Notes: generated from the letters alone by a model not told the origin. Numbered from the stretch's first letter, positions 47,270-58,579 are shown. The stretch: 64,000 bases of DNA from Cephalopachus bancanus (GCA_027257055.1 JAPVLO010000153.1:8990001-9054000), one strand, 5' to 3'. Translations and numbers: made by a program.

Positions 47270-47560
47270 CTCACTTCTAACTGGTTACCAAGTTATGCCA
47301 ATTCTGCTTCCTACATATCTCTAAAATCTTCTGTTCTCAGATGACTATATTCCTGATTGGTAGAGTCTGATCACCATCTTTCTCTCAACTCTGATCTATT
47401 TACCAAAATGCAGCCAAAGTGACCTTTATGAATGGAAATCTGATCCTTTCCCTCAGGATTAAAATATTTCATGGCCTTCCTACTCCCTTGCAATAAAGTT
47501 CAAATTCCCTAAAATAACTTAAGAAGGGGTTTTAGAATTCATTCTGTCTCTCATTCTCTG
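47270..47560 (+). mobile_element. L2 LINE fragment
   Basis: caaaatgcagccaaagtgac, ctttatgaatggaaatctga, tttcatggccttcctactcc, gcaataaagttcaaattccc keep L2 order. It may be a second insertion of the same part of L2 as 46690-47010. Confidence 0.75.
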
Positions 47561-48017
47561 GTCTTATCTCTGAGAATGTTGTTTTAACCCTTCATTCTCT
47601 AATCTAGTACTTTGATTATATGCATGTGGAACTTTATCACTAATTGTTCTTATGTTGGAACTTCTTCATATTTTTCATCACTTTAGAGCTCTGCATTTGT
47701 GTAATTTTTTATCTTTATCTTTCGGTCCACTAGATCTTTAGATATGTTTATTTAACCTATTGAGTTTTTAATCTCATTAGTTGTTTTTTTTTACTTAGTT
47801 TATTTAGTTATTTTTTATGTTTTCCTGTATCTTATTCCTAATTTAGACTTTCAGTGTGATATTTTATTGCTTTAACCATATATGACATTTATTTTACAAT
47901 TTATACTGGGCAGTCCCAATGTCCAGAGTCTGTGTGGGTCTGTTTCCTATTTAACTTGTCTATTATGCATAATTTCCTTTTTCAATTTTTGATTTTTTTT
48001 TGTGAATTCTTACTTAT

Positions 48018-48307
48018 TTTTTTTTTTTTTTTTTGAGTTGCAGTCTCACTCTGTTGCCCAGACTGGAGTGCAGTGGCCGCTTCCGGCCACCACAGCCTCG
48101 ACCTGCTGAGCTCTGGCGATCCTTCTGCCTTAGCCTTTCGAGTAGCCGGAATTACAGACATGTGCTACCACGCCCGGCTGATTTTTTTGATTTATTGTAG
48201 AGATGAGGTCTCGCTGCCCAGGCGGGTCTCGAACCCGTGGGCTCAGGCAATCCACTCACCTCAGCCTCCCAAAGGCGCGGGATTACAGGCTGAGCCACCG
48301 ATCCCAG
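48018..48307 (-). mobile_element. Young dimeric Alu, inverted, with perfect 15-bp target-site duplication
   Basis: Complete inverted dimer of the main subfamily (tgatttattgtagagatgag linker, gagttgcagtctcactctgt end). The direct repeat tgaattcttacttat at 48003-48017 and 48308-48322 is identical, indicating a fairly recent insertion. Confidence 0.97.
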
Positions 48308-48712
48308 TGAATTCTTACTTATGAAGCTTCATGTCAGGCTTTCTTTTAGGGCTTAGATGGCTGGAACATTATTTCAGAGAGAATTTTCACTGTCATCTTT
48401 GGGTTAATTTAAAATAGGTTATTGGTTTGCTGTTGTGTTGACTGCATGAGTAGTGTGGGAGCTAGTGTGGAGGATACAAACTCTCAGAGGTAACATTTTA
48501 CCACCCTTTCTAGATTTTTTTCTTTTTTCTTTTTTTTTGGTTCATGCTTTCACTTGAGAGGTTCTGGTCCTTTACGGTCTTATACATATCTCCAATAATA
48601 CATTGAGGCCTCTAACTTCCCACCTTACGTAGGCCCTAGGTAGGCATTAGTATCCAAGTGATCAGTAAATCTCAGATCTAAATTACTAGGCTTGGCTCTC
48701 CAGATTAATATT

Positions 48713-49107
48713 ATTTTTCTTTTCTTTCCTTCCTTTCCTTCCTTCCTTCCTTCTTTCCTTCCTTCCTTCCTTCCTTCCTTCCTTCCTTCCTTCCTTCCTT
48801 CCATCCTTCCTTCCTTCCTTCCTTCCTTCCTTTTTTCTCACTCTGTCACCCAGGCTTGAGTGCAGTGACTCACTCACGGCTACCTACAGCCTTGACTGTC
48901 TGGGCTCAGGTGATCCTTCTGCTTCAGTCTTCCAAGTAGCTGGAACTATAGGCATGCATCACCATGCCCAGCTAACTTTTTGATTAACTGTAAAGACAAG
49001 GTCTTGCCAAGTTGCCCAGGCTGGTCTTGAATCCTTGGACTCAGGCAATCCTCTCGCCTCAGCCTCCCAAAGTGCTGGGATTATAGGCATGAGCCACCAT
49101 GCCTGGC
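48713..49107 (-). mobile_element. Old Alu, inverted, whose poly-A tail has become a GGAA repeat
   Basis: Inverted Alu arms at about 48835-49107 (tcactctgtcacccaggctt to caccatgcctggc). The tail position is filled by a TTCC microsatellite. The direct repeat ccagattaatatt at 48700-48712 and 49108-49120 encloses Alu and microsatellite together, so the repeat grew from the tail. Confidence 0.95.
48717..48832 (+). repeat. (TTCC)n microsatellite
   Basis: About 25 TTCC units with a few interruptions (ttctttcc, catcc). On the minus strand it is (GGAA)n. Confidence 0.97.
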
Positions 49108-49439
49108 CCAGATTAATATTTCTGCTATATGTTTAGCCTCTGAGGATTTTCCTTACTTTCATGTTAACTCAAGGATGCACTTAAAACATGTAAAACATTT
49201 TATCCACTATTTTCAAAGTTTTATGGAGATATGAGGTTTTCAGGATATCCTGTTGTTTACTAGGACAGAACACTGTAGTTATCTCTGGTCAGTTCCTCTT
49301 TTATATTCCATGTCTATCCATACTGAGCATCCTCCCTTCTCTGAAAGTGCTGGGTTTTTCACTTCCTCCAGAACTTTGCAAGCTCTGGTGTCTCTGTACC
49401 ATCTCTTCTAGTCCTCATTTGGGTCTCAGCTTATATATT

Positions 49440-49615
49440 ATTTCATGTCCTATTCTGAGTTTCCTTTGACAAAGTCTTTATTAGACTATATTTAAGTTTC
49501 TGGCACATTTGCCTATACACTTTTCTTCTATTCTGTCAATTCCCTGAAAGAATTTTCATCCCTGACATTCAGCGGTGTCTGGCGCATAGTAGGCACTCAT
49601 TAGATAAGTGAATGA
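49440..49615 (+). mobile_element. L2 LINE 3' end
   Basis: ttctattctgtcaattccct, cattcagcggtgtctggcgc, atagtaggcactcattagat and aagtgaatgaag form the L2 terminus. Confidence 0.75.
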
Positions 49616-50168
49616 AGACTTCAGATTCCTTTATATTGCAACCAAGATAACCTAATTATTTTGACTATTTAAAAAACCTCTTCAACACCAGAAAATATAG
49701 TACCACCTATCTTTATTTTGAAATAGTTTAAATTCCAAAGACATTACAAAAAGAGTAAGACTTTCAGCATACCTTTCATTTAGCACAATATCCTTTATAA
49801 ATACTTAATGAACTTACAAGCAAGTTTTAAATAAAAGTCTTTAGGGATGGGGAAAAAAATCTGAAAGAGGAAGTGATAAGTATGAATAGATGCTGAGGCT
49901 GACTGGAGATCATAAAAGGGCTTGGGTGCTAACATTCAGATGGGAACATATGATGACATATTCTCTCTACGCAGAGACAGGAGTTAGAACCAAGACTTCT
50001 ACATGAAGCTTGGATTCTCAAAGAGCTGTTCCTCAGTGAAAGGATGGACTAGAAGAAATCCACCATCAGCAAAGGGAGATGACAGAGAAGCATCGTTCAT
50101 CTCAGTCTAGTTTCTGGAGAAAAAAATGGAGGGAAGTGCTAGTAGATAACTTTCTCACTTGAAAAAAA

Positions 50169-50421
50169 GCCAGGCTCTGTGGCTTAGCCTGTAATCCCGT
50201 GCCTTGGGAGGCTGAGGTGAGTGGATTGCCTGAGCCCCGCCTGGGCAACTTGGTGAGACCTCATGTCTACAAGAAATAAAAAAAATTAGCAGGGGTAGTA
50301 GCGCACCTATAGTTCCAGCTACTTGAAAGGCTGAGGCAGAAGGATTGCCGGAGCCCCAGCAGGTCGAGGCTGGGCAACAGAGTGAGACTCCAACTCAAAA
50401 AAAAAAAACAAAACAAAACCA
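50169..50421 (+). mobile_element. Dimeric Alu with internal deletions, sense
   Basis: Starts gccaggctctgtggcttagc and ends gagactccaactcaaaaa with an aaaac tail. The left arm lacks the B-box region (gagccccgcctgggc) and the right arm lacks the hairpin (gtcgaggctgggcaac). It is therefore unlikely to be transcribable by Pol III. Confidence 0.93.
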
Positions 50422-51180
50422 GAAAAGTCTTTACTACAGGCCAGCCTCATGCTGATCTAGAGTTCAAATTTCTACCCTATATAGCTTCAGTTCCCCATGC
50501 TAATAATAATGATAGCAATTGGCCTTGGAATATCATGGATGCCTGGGAATAAAAGTGAAATTGCCCTGGAGGAACCAACACTCAACCGAGGTTGCACAAA
50601 ACTCCAATGGATAAAGTCACCCTTCAAATATGTTCATAATTCAGCTTCTAATTTAAAATTTAAAACAGTCTATCTTCAGCTAAGTAAGGAGAGACAATAA
50701 GTCCCCAAGAACTTTCAATAATTGATTTTTAGATGAGAATAATAAAATAAATACATAAAGGAAGAATTGCATTCGAGAAAAGAAAAAACACCATAAGCTG
50801 TATGTAAAGCAGAGCTGAAAAGAACAAACAAGCATTTAGAAATGAAAAATATGGTTATTGACCCAAAAAGTCAGTGGATGGGTTAAACAGAAGACTTGAC
50901 ACAGCTTAAAGGAAAATCAATCAACTGGAACTTAGAGCTGAGAAAATTACTCCCCATCCCACTTGAATGTTTCTCAGAGATGTGTGATGGGAGAAGAAAG
51001 TTCTTCAAATTTCATACATTAGATTAAGAGCTAGAAAATGTGAAGGTGATGTTGAAACGTGAAGGACAAAATAGGAAGGTCCATCAACAACAATTATGGG
51101 TTCCCGAATAAGAGAATGAGGAGGCAAAATTTAAGGAAATAAAGATTGGGAATTTTCTAAAATTGTTTTAAATATGAAAT

Positions 51181-51477
51181 CTGCCTGGCTCGCGTCTGTA
51201 ATCCCAGCACTTAGAGGCCAAGGTGAGAGGATTGCCTAAGCCCAGGAGTTCGAGGCCAACTTTAGCAACATGGCAAGGTCTTGTCTCTACAATAAATTTT
51301 TGTAAAAAGTTAGCCAGGCATCATGGTGTGCACCTGTAGTCCCAGCTACTTGGAAGGCTGAGGTGGAAGGACGACCTGAGCCCAGCAGGCTGAGATTGGG
51401 GTGGCCATGCTCATGCCTCTGCACTCCTGCCTGGGTGACAGTGAGACTCCAACTCAAAAAATAAAGATAAAAATAAA
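51181..51477 (+). mobile_element. Dimeric Alu, sense
   Basis: Starts ctgcctggctcgcgtctgta (head slightly truncated), linker tctctacaataaatttttgt, end gagactccaactcaaaaaat. It is diverged and followed by a TA repeat. Confidence 0.92.
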
Positions 51478-51480
51478 TAA

Positions 51481-51515
<35 letters not shown>

Positions 51516-51519
51516 TATG
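51478..51519 (+). repeat. (TA)n microsatellite on an Alu tail
   Basis: About 20 TA units with one tg interruption, directly after the A-rich Alu tail. Confidence 0.95.
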
Positions 51520-52117
51520 AAATCTCACAATGAAAAGACACATTCGATGTAGAGCACAATCAGTGGATAGAATGACAGAAAATCGGTAGACAGGAAAAAA
51601 AAAAGACTGAAACATAAATGGAAGCAGCTGAGACGTTTCAGATGACATGTAAGAAACTGGTCAATCTTCCGTTATTCCCATAGGAGAAGAAATAAGAGGG
51701 AATATGCAGTTCTCTCCCTGGAAAATAAAACAAGCTGACTACTTTGGGTAATATGCTGAGACTTTTTGGGTGGAACAGTTTTTACTTCTTCCAATGTGCA
51801 GGCTCAAGTTACAACCACTTCAGCTGTTTGTAATCAGATTGCCTTCCAGCCACAGTTTGGATCTGCCTTTGACAATGTCACCAGTTACAATGAGTGCTGG
51901 ATATTTTGACAAGCGTAAAGAAATGACAGTCTCTTCCACATCTTTAAAATTAAAAATTTATAAAAAATGACAGTCTCAACTCTCAGGAAATGAGTCTTAT
52001 CTCTCATTTCCATATTGTCTAATGTGGCCTACAGATCATTGTTATGAAAAAATCCAAGTTAAGTCTAAACTGAGAGCTCTAATGATTACTTTCCATCACC
52101 CTTTCCTTGTTATCATT

Positions 52118-52795
52118 TGTACAAATTTGTGGCATACATATGAAATTCTGGTGGATGTATATCATGTGTAGTAATCAAATCAGGATATTTAGGGTGTCCA
52201 TCACCTGGGTACAGTGCATTTTCATTAACTATAGTCACCCTACTCTGCTGTCAGACATTGAATTTATTTCTTCTATCTTACTGTATGTATGTACCCATTA
52301 ACCCACATTTCTTCATCCTCCCTCCTCCCCTGCATTCACTCTTCCCCAATAGATCACTAATAATAGACCACTCTGTTATCTATTTTTTTCACTCTCTACC
52401 TCCATGTTCTCAAATTTTTAAACTCCTGCTGGATGCAGTGGCTCACGCCTGTAATCCCAGCCCTTGGGAGGTAGAGGTGAGAGGATTGCCTGAGCCTATG
52501 GGTTCGAAACCAGCCTGGGCAACATGGCGAGACCTCGTCTCTACAATAAATCAAAAAATTAGCAGGCATGGTGGTGCATGCCTGTGGTTTTAGCTACTTG
52601 GAAGACTGAGGCGGAAGGATTGCTTGAACCCAGCAGATTGCGGCTATAGTGACTGTGAACATGCCACTGCACTCCAGCCTGGATGACAGAGGGAGACTGA
52701 CTCAAAAAAAAAAAAAATTAAATTCCCACATATAAGTGAGAACGTGCTATATTTACTCACTAATAGCAGTGGTATTTATTGTGAGTGTGTGGATG
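52118..52795 (-). mobile_element. L1 3' end, inverted, split by an Alu
   Basis: gtacaaatttgtggcataca, gtgtagtaatcaaatcagga, gggtgtccatcacctgggta, ctatagtcaccctactctgc lie left of the Alu, and cccacatataagtgagaacg right of it. This is a standard L1M-type 3' UTR. Confidence 0.85.
52428..52722 (+). mobile_element. Dimeric Alu, sense, inside L1
   Basis: Starts gctggatgcagtggctcacg, contains ggttcgaaaccagcctgggc, linker ctacaataaatcaaaaaatt, ends gagggagactgactcaaaaa. It has the subfamily linker but an ordinary B-box region, so it may be an intermediate form. Confidence 0.93.
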
Positions 52796-52882
52796 TGTGT
52801 ATATATTTTACCATAACTGTAGAAATGGTTTTAGGCAAGTTTTGAAAATACAAGGAAATGTAATCTCACATTAATTTTCTAG

Positions 52883-52975
52883 AATGTCTGCCAGACACTG
52901 TGGTGCTCCGTGAAAGGCTTTTGTCGCTCTAAGCTGGACGCTGCTGCAGATGGGACGCGCTGTGGTGAGAAGAAG
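52883..52975 (+). CDS. ADAMTS12: ADAMTS12 exon G: disintegrin-like module
   Basis: 93 bp, 31 codons, phase 0 in and 0 out. It encodes [20 protein letters not shown] and [11 protein letters not shown]. Four cysteines belong to the cysteine-rich disintegrin-like fold, which in ADAMTS proteins packs against the catalytic domain and helps bind substrate rather than integrins. The acceptor tract is weak for a constitutive exon: the last bases before the AG are cattaattttct, A/T-rich rather than C/T-rich. The donor gtgatg is also non-optimal. The weak sites and symmetric phase make it the best candidate here for exon skipping, though I have no evidence that skipping occurs. [10 protein letters not shown] distinguishes it from ADAMTS7. 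Confidence 0.95.
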
Positions 52976-54432
52976 GTGATGGATGTGCCAGGTTGAGGAA
53001 GGAAGCTGGGAGGGCGGTGGGCACAGAATTCTTGGGAGGAACTGGGAAGGAGGTTCAGGAGGGCAACTCTCTCTAAGTGAAGAGCCAAGAATGGAGGTCT
53101 TGCAGTCAGGCCAGCCAGAGGAGAAGATCCCTTGTCGACCTCTCCTGGTGATTCTGTACGGGGACAAGTAGTTAAGAAGAGTGAGCCCACTTCCATACTT
53201 CACTTTCATAACGGCTGTCCCGTCTTTCCCTGATGTACCTCTGTGGAGTTTGTGATCAATAAAATCTGCTAAGCTTGTTATCAACCCTTATTTTGACTTT
53301 TTCCCTCCATATTGATGATTGGAAAGGACAAGTCAGTGGCTTCTTTCTAAAAATGCAGGATTTCGACCATTTATTTAGGCCATATTTCTTCCTCACCATC
53401 TGATGTGATTGCGTTTTTTAAAGTTCTGCTCACTGAGCAGGAAAGTCATATACCCAAGATTCAGAGACGTTAGCAATCCCCCAGATTGCCTGAGAACGGG
53501 ATTACATGTGCTCCTCAACTAAATCAGCAGGGTTTGTTGTGGGCCTAGGACTTAGGTGTTTAATGGGTATCTTTATCCAGTTTGAGTGTGGCATGACTTG
53601 TCATTGAGACCATAGAACCTGGTCAAAATATACTGCGACAAGAAAAAATAACGAAAAAAGAGACGAGCAGATAAAACATGCCCAACTCCTTTAGGAAATG
53701 TAGCCATTTTTAAAAACCAAGTTGCACTTCCTCTTCTTTACATCCTAAACTGGTAATTGTGGAAGGATTGCCTAGAAGAGGGAGAAAGATTTTTTTTTTT
53801 CCTGAATTGCTTGAAAACCCAGAACTGCAAACAGTGTGTGGGTTACAGGAAACCAGAAATTTTTCTTGACATAAGAAAGAACTTCCCAACTACTAGTATC
53901 TTTTGGCAGTGAAATGGACTATTTGTAGGAGGATGAGTTCTTTGTTGCAGTCATTAAACACCCATAGAGGCTATAAAGAAGTTCTATTCACTGTGCCAGT
54001 CTGTGAACTGTTGTGGTCTGCAACAAGATAAGGATCTTGCACCAGAAAGTAAATCAACTGTGTTATTAAGCGATTATGTTACTAAGCATACTAAGCTGAC
54101 ATGCTTTTCATAGCAAGATTTTTCTTGATAAAAGCAATGGTGTGTTAATTTACATTCTGGCATGCAATCTGCTAGCCACACTGAGTAGCACCCCTTCATT
54201 GGCTGTGACTAAGCGCCATCAAGTTTCCTTCCACTCTTGAAACTTCTCTGATTCTAAAACTCAAGACTCTTGGCAGAAACCGTTTTGAGCCTTTCTTTGT
54301 TTAGCATCTGATGTGTGACTGTAGGAGGTCTACTTGCTTAGGGAGTATTGGGTTTAGCCCTCTAGGATTCCTGTCCCTGCTTGCTACTGGAACCTTCCTG
54401 ACATGTGCATCTCCTTCCTCTTCCCTTTCCAG
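52976..54432 (+). other. ADAMTS12: ADAMTS12 intron between exons G and H (1.5 kb)
   Basis: No transposable element recognised. Plain intronic sequence between the disintegrin-like and TSP1 exons, with a good pyrimidine tract before the downstream acceptor. Confidence 0.8.
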
Positions 54433-54578
54433 TGGTGTATGGCTGGCAAATGCATCACAGTGGGGAAGAAACCAGAGAGCATTCCTGGAGGCTGGGGCCG
54501 CTGGTCACCCTGGTCCCACTGTTCCAGGACCTGTGGGGCTGGAGCCCAGAGTGCAGAGAGACTCTGCAACAACCCTGA
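54433..54578 (+). CDS. ADAMTS12: ADAMTS12 exon H: end of disintegrin-like module and first TSP1 repeat
   Basis: 146 bp; 48 codons plus GA of a split glutamate codon. The acceptor is a strong pyrimidine tract ending ttccag; the donor gtaagt starts at 54579. It encodes [19 protein letters not shown], then the TSP1 core [16 protein letters not shown] and [13 protein letters not shown]. The W-x-x-W tryptophans are typical C-mannosylation sites, and CSRTCG matches the CSxTCG O-fucosylation motif, which is important for ADAMTS secretion. GAGAQ has A where I recall V in human. A good match to this exon by eye is what first fixed the gene assignment. Confidence 0.96.
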
Positions 54579-55380
54579 GTAAGTCCAGACAAATATTTTC
54601 CCTTCATTCCACAAGTGCTGGGAGGCCAGTCCTGAATGATATGACCTCAGTGACCCCAAGTGCCTTGAGAGAAATTAAATGTGTTTCCCAAGACGAAAAG
54701 AAATCAGAAGATTCACAGAGGATAAAAAAAAAAAAAGTAATTCTGTTTTGTTTGGTTCATGTTGACTTGGCACTGAATTCTTACTAAAATTCGTATAACT
54801 GAGCTGGTTCCAATATTTGGGAAAATAAGCAAATTTCTTTTAAATGGGCAATTTATGTGAAAGCCTCTAGGAGATTATGCAATTAAATCTTTCTAGATAA
54901 CTCCACTGTATCAGTGAGAAATAAGTTATACCCAATTTTGCTGATAAGATTGTACCTTGATTTACATCATAATGAAGGTACAGTTTTATAAAAATATTTC
55001 CCCTTATGTAACTAGTAAAATAGTTACATTTTTGGTAGAATAATTATTTTTAATGTTTTAGATAAGGATTCTTGTAAACCCTAAAGTAGTTAAGCCTGTT
55101 AAGGTTTCTGTATATGTTATTTCATAAGTGGTTTTCAGTTTTTTTTAATTAAATTGCTTAATTTTTCATGTTACATTTGTATGACAATATTATATAAAAG
55201 CTTAAATTTGCTTGTTTTCCAAATATATTTTACATTCTTAATTTTATTATTTCTTGATATATTGGCCCCCAGGTAATTTTAGAAAGTATACATGTGATGT
55301 CATCTTAAAGTGGAATACATATTAAGCCTCTTTTGCCTAGATTTACATTCATCTGCTTTGAAGAGTAAGAGTCACATTTT

Positions 55381-57312
55381 TTTCCTTTATTTTATTGTAA
55401 AGATGTGGGATACAAGTCAGGATTAGCTACACAAGCAGTCTACGTGCAGGTCAAGTTTGGGCCTCCAACTGGTCCTCACTTCCCCTGGTTCAAGATCAGG
55501 TACCCTAAGTGATATTATGTGCCTCTCCTGCTGCAGTGTTTCACCACTGGTGATCCCTCTCTTGTAGTACTGTCATAAATGTTCAGGACCCACTTATGAG
55601 TGAGATCATGTGGTAGTTAGTTCTTTGTTTCTATGATAGATCACTGAGTATGATAGACTCTAAATCCATCCAAGTTGCTGCGAAGTCCATAATTTTGTCC
55701 TTCTTTATGGCTGTGTAATAATACTCAATCATATATATGTACCACATTTTCTTTATTCAGTCCACTTATGATGGGCAGCAGGATTGGTTCCATGTTTTTG
55801 CTGTTGTGAATGGTGCTGCAATAAATGTGCATGTGCAGGTATCTTTTTCATAAAATGATTTGAGTTCCTCTGGGTATATTCCCAGTAGGGAGATTGCTGG
55901 GTTATATGGAAGGTCAATTTCAAGTTCTTTTAGAAATCACCACACTGTTTTCCATAGAGGTTGAACTAGTTTGCATTCCCACTAACAGTGTAGAAGTGTT
56001 CTCTTTTCTCCTCATCCTCACCATGTTTGTTGTTTTTTTGAGTTATAAATGATGGCCATCCTTACTGGATGTGATTTTGATTTGCATTTCTCTGATTAGT
56101 GAGGCTGAGCAGTTTTTCATATATCTGTTGGCTGTTCATATGTCTTCTTTTGAGAAGTGTCTATTCATGTTTTTTGCCCACTTTTAAATAGGGATGTTTG
56201 GTTTTTTCCTTTCAGCTTGTTTGAGTTCCTTGTAGATACTGGATGTTAGGTGTTTATCAGATATACAGTTAGCAAATATTTTTTCCCATTCTGTGGGTTG
56301 TCTCCCCACTCTCTTGATGGTTTCTTTTGCTATGCAAAAGCTTTTCAATTTGATTAGGTCCCACTTGTTTATCTTATCTTTTATGGCATATACTTTTAGG
56401 ATTATTATCAAGAATTGGTTGCCTATTCCAGTGTGCAAAACTCCTGTGTTTTCTTCTAAGATTCTTATAGTTTGAGATTTTATGTTTAGGTCTTTGAACT
56501 ATTTAAAATTGATTTTTTGTATATGGTGATAGGTAGGGGTCCTGTTTCATTCTTTTGCATGTGATCAGTCAGTTTTCCCAATACTGTTTGCCGAGTAAGG
56601 TCCTCTCTCCTCCAAGGTTGTTACTGATGTCTTTCTCAAAGATGATTTGGTTGAGAGATTGAGTTTTTGCTTCGGAAATCCCTATCTTGTTCCATTGGTC
56701 TATATGCCTGTTCTTGTGCTAATACCAGGCTCTTTTGATTATTGTTGTCTTATAGTAAAGATTAAATTCTGGAAGTGTGATACCTTCCACTTTGTTTTTT
56801 GGCTTGTTTGTTTGTTTGTTTTGTTTTTTTGCTAAAGACTGTTTTGACTATTTGTGCTCTTTTTCGTTTCCATATGAATTTCTGTATTGTTGTTTCCAGG
56901 TCTCAGAAGAATGATATTGGTAATTTGATGGATATTACATTGAATCTACAGATTGCATCCGGTAGCATGGAAATCTTAATAATACTGATTCTTCCAATCT
57001 ATGAGCATGGAATGTTTTTCCATTTGTTTGTTTCTTCTTTGATTTCTTTGAGTAGTATTTTGTAGTTTTCATTGTAAAGGTGTTTTACTTCTCTGGTTAG
57101 AAAGATGCCAAAGTATTTCATTTTTTTGTGGCTAGTGCGAATGGGATTATGCTTTTCATTTGGTTCTCTGCCTGTTTGTTGTTTGTGTGTAGAAATGCAG
57201 TTGTCTTTTGCGTGTTGATTTTGTACCCTGAGACTTTGCCAAAGTCATTTATCATTTATTACTGATAAAGAATCTGTTTTTGGCAGGTTCCCTTGGGTTC
57301 TCAAGGTATAGG
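55381..57312 (-). mobile_element. 5'-truncated L1, inverted, with target-site duplication
   Basis: About 1.9 kb of L1 3' end. The minus strand still shows an ORF2 C-terminal remnant around 56184-56400 ([31 protein letters not shown]), but frameshifts and stops break it up. The flanks aagagtcacatttt (55367) and aagagtcacactttt (57313) look like the target-site duplication with one base changed. It cannot encode working proteins. Confidence 0.92.
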
Positions 57313-57431
57313 AAGAGTCACACTTTTTAAAAGGCAAGCAATAAAAGTGGTTTTATCCCTCAGTATCTCAGTTCCAAATAGTATTTCTCTTTTTTATTAA
57401 TAAATATATTACTATATATGAGTGTATGTGA

Positions 57432-57486
57432 ATTTATATATATATATACACACATACACACACACACTCTCTCTCTCTCTCTATTT
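57432..57486 (+). repeat. (TA)n(CA)n(CT)n compound microsatellite
   Basis: tatatatata, then acacac units, then ctctct units in sequence. Confidence 0.95.
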
Positions 57487-58579
57487 ATACTGTATATTTT
57501 TTCTGAGGGTTAATAAGTTAATATCTACAAATAATTTAACATTCCCTGCTAATAATAAACTGTTAATAAATGATAGTTGTTATAATAGCTTTATCATTTA
57601 CCATACACATAAGCACACATCTGAAAAATCTTGATGAAATTATTTTAAAATTTTATGCTTTGTTGTATGATTAAGTACATTATTTCTGTAACTTTAAAAA
57701 TTCAAAACCAGGAATTTTTTCATAAAGCACTTTAGAGAAAATTGTTATTTAACAATTTGTTTCAATTTGATCAGAAATTTGGTTTTTATTTGAGAGATTA
57801 GAAAATATAGGCAATTTGCTGTGGGACTTATTGTCAAAGTAGCATACTCAGTCACCACCAGTATGTAACTTTCTTGGGAGGATGGTTATTGACCTGTGAT
57901 TCTCAGAGAAGGGCCATCCTATTTGAGAAACTATAGGGTGCTTCTTTAACTTGGCTTCAGGGAAAAGATGGCCCTAATTGCCATCTCCAAGGCCACAATT
58001 CATCATAGAGTCTCCTTAGGGGAATGAACATGTCTGTCCTCCATAGCTGGTTTGCTTAAGTTTGTTGAGAACATTGCCAATGGAACCACGTAACAGATTC
58101 AGTTCTGTGATTTAAAAAAGATTTAGGTCACTGCATAAGCTAGTGGACCTTGATACTGTATCTGGGATGTTGGTCATCTGTCTAGTGAGAACTCAACAGG
58201 GCTGGGCTCATAAGATACTGTCAGCAAAATTGGTTAGGAATATGGAAATGAATTGGAGAGATGCCAAGGCATAGAGTATCACTCCATCATCGTAAATTGA
58301 AAACCAGCCTGACCTCAAATATCAAGGGCAATTCTTAAGACCTACTATAGGGAGTCAAGAAATGACTAGTCTACTGTTTGAACTGCCTTGGTCAAAGCTC
58401 TTGTCTGTGCAAGGAACAGAAACCTACTCAAGCCACATTAAGGGAGTGATGTTACAGAAAATCTTATGGAAATTCAAGGAGAGCAAAGTGTAGTAGACCC
58501 AGTAAGAACTCCAACCACAATCAGGACTGGATTAGATTGCCAGGATTTATGGTTCTGTCTCCTGAAACTGCATGGTTGG

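Larger units (their letters stand above)
50470..51560 (+). mobile_element. Decayed L1/HAL1-like fragment, split by an Alu
   Basis: A-rich text with cttaaaggaaaatcaatcaa, ctggaacttagagctgagaa, aaatatgaaatctg, then after the Alu gaaatctcacaatgaaaaga and agagcacaatcagtgg. It is consistent with an old L1-related element; the family assignment is uncertain. Confidence 0.45.
45908..52882 (+). other. ADAMTS12: ADAMTS12 intron between exons F and G (7.0 kb)
   Basis: The most Alu-rich part of the window: six Alu copies of various ages, several L2 fragments, a decayed L1/HAL1-like stretch, an L1 3' end and two microsatellites, all listed separately. About 45910-46310, 47570-48000, 48330-48690, 49620-50160 and 51520-52110 hold nothing I can assign. 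Confidence 0.85.

Noticed and set aside
48717..48832. Regular spacing of repeats as a CRISPR-like array
   Set aside because: Pure 4-bp microsatellite without spacers; no CRISPR is expected or seen in this nuclear DNA.
56184..56438. 84-codon minus-strand open stretch with clear protein-like composition
   Set aside because: It is the broken C-terminal part of L1 ORF2, not a host gene.
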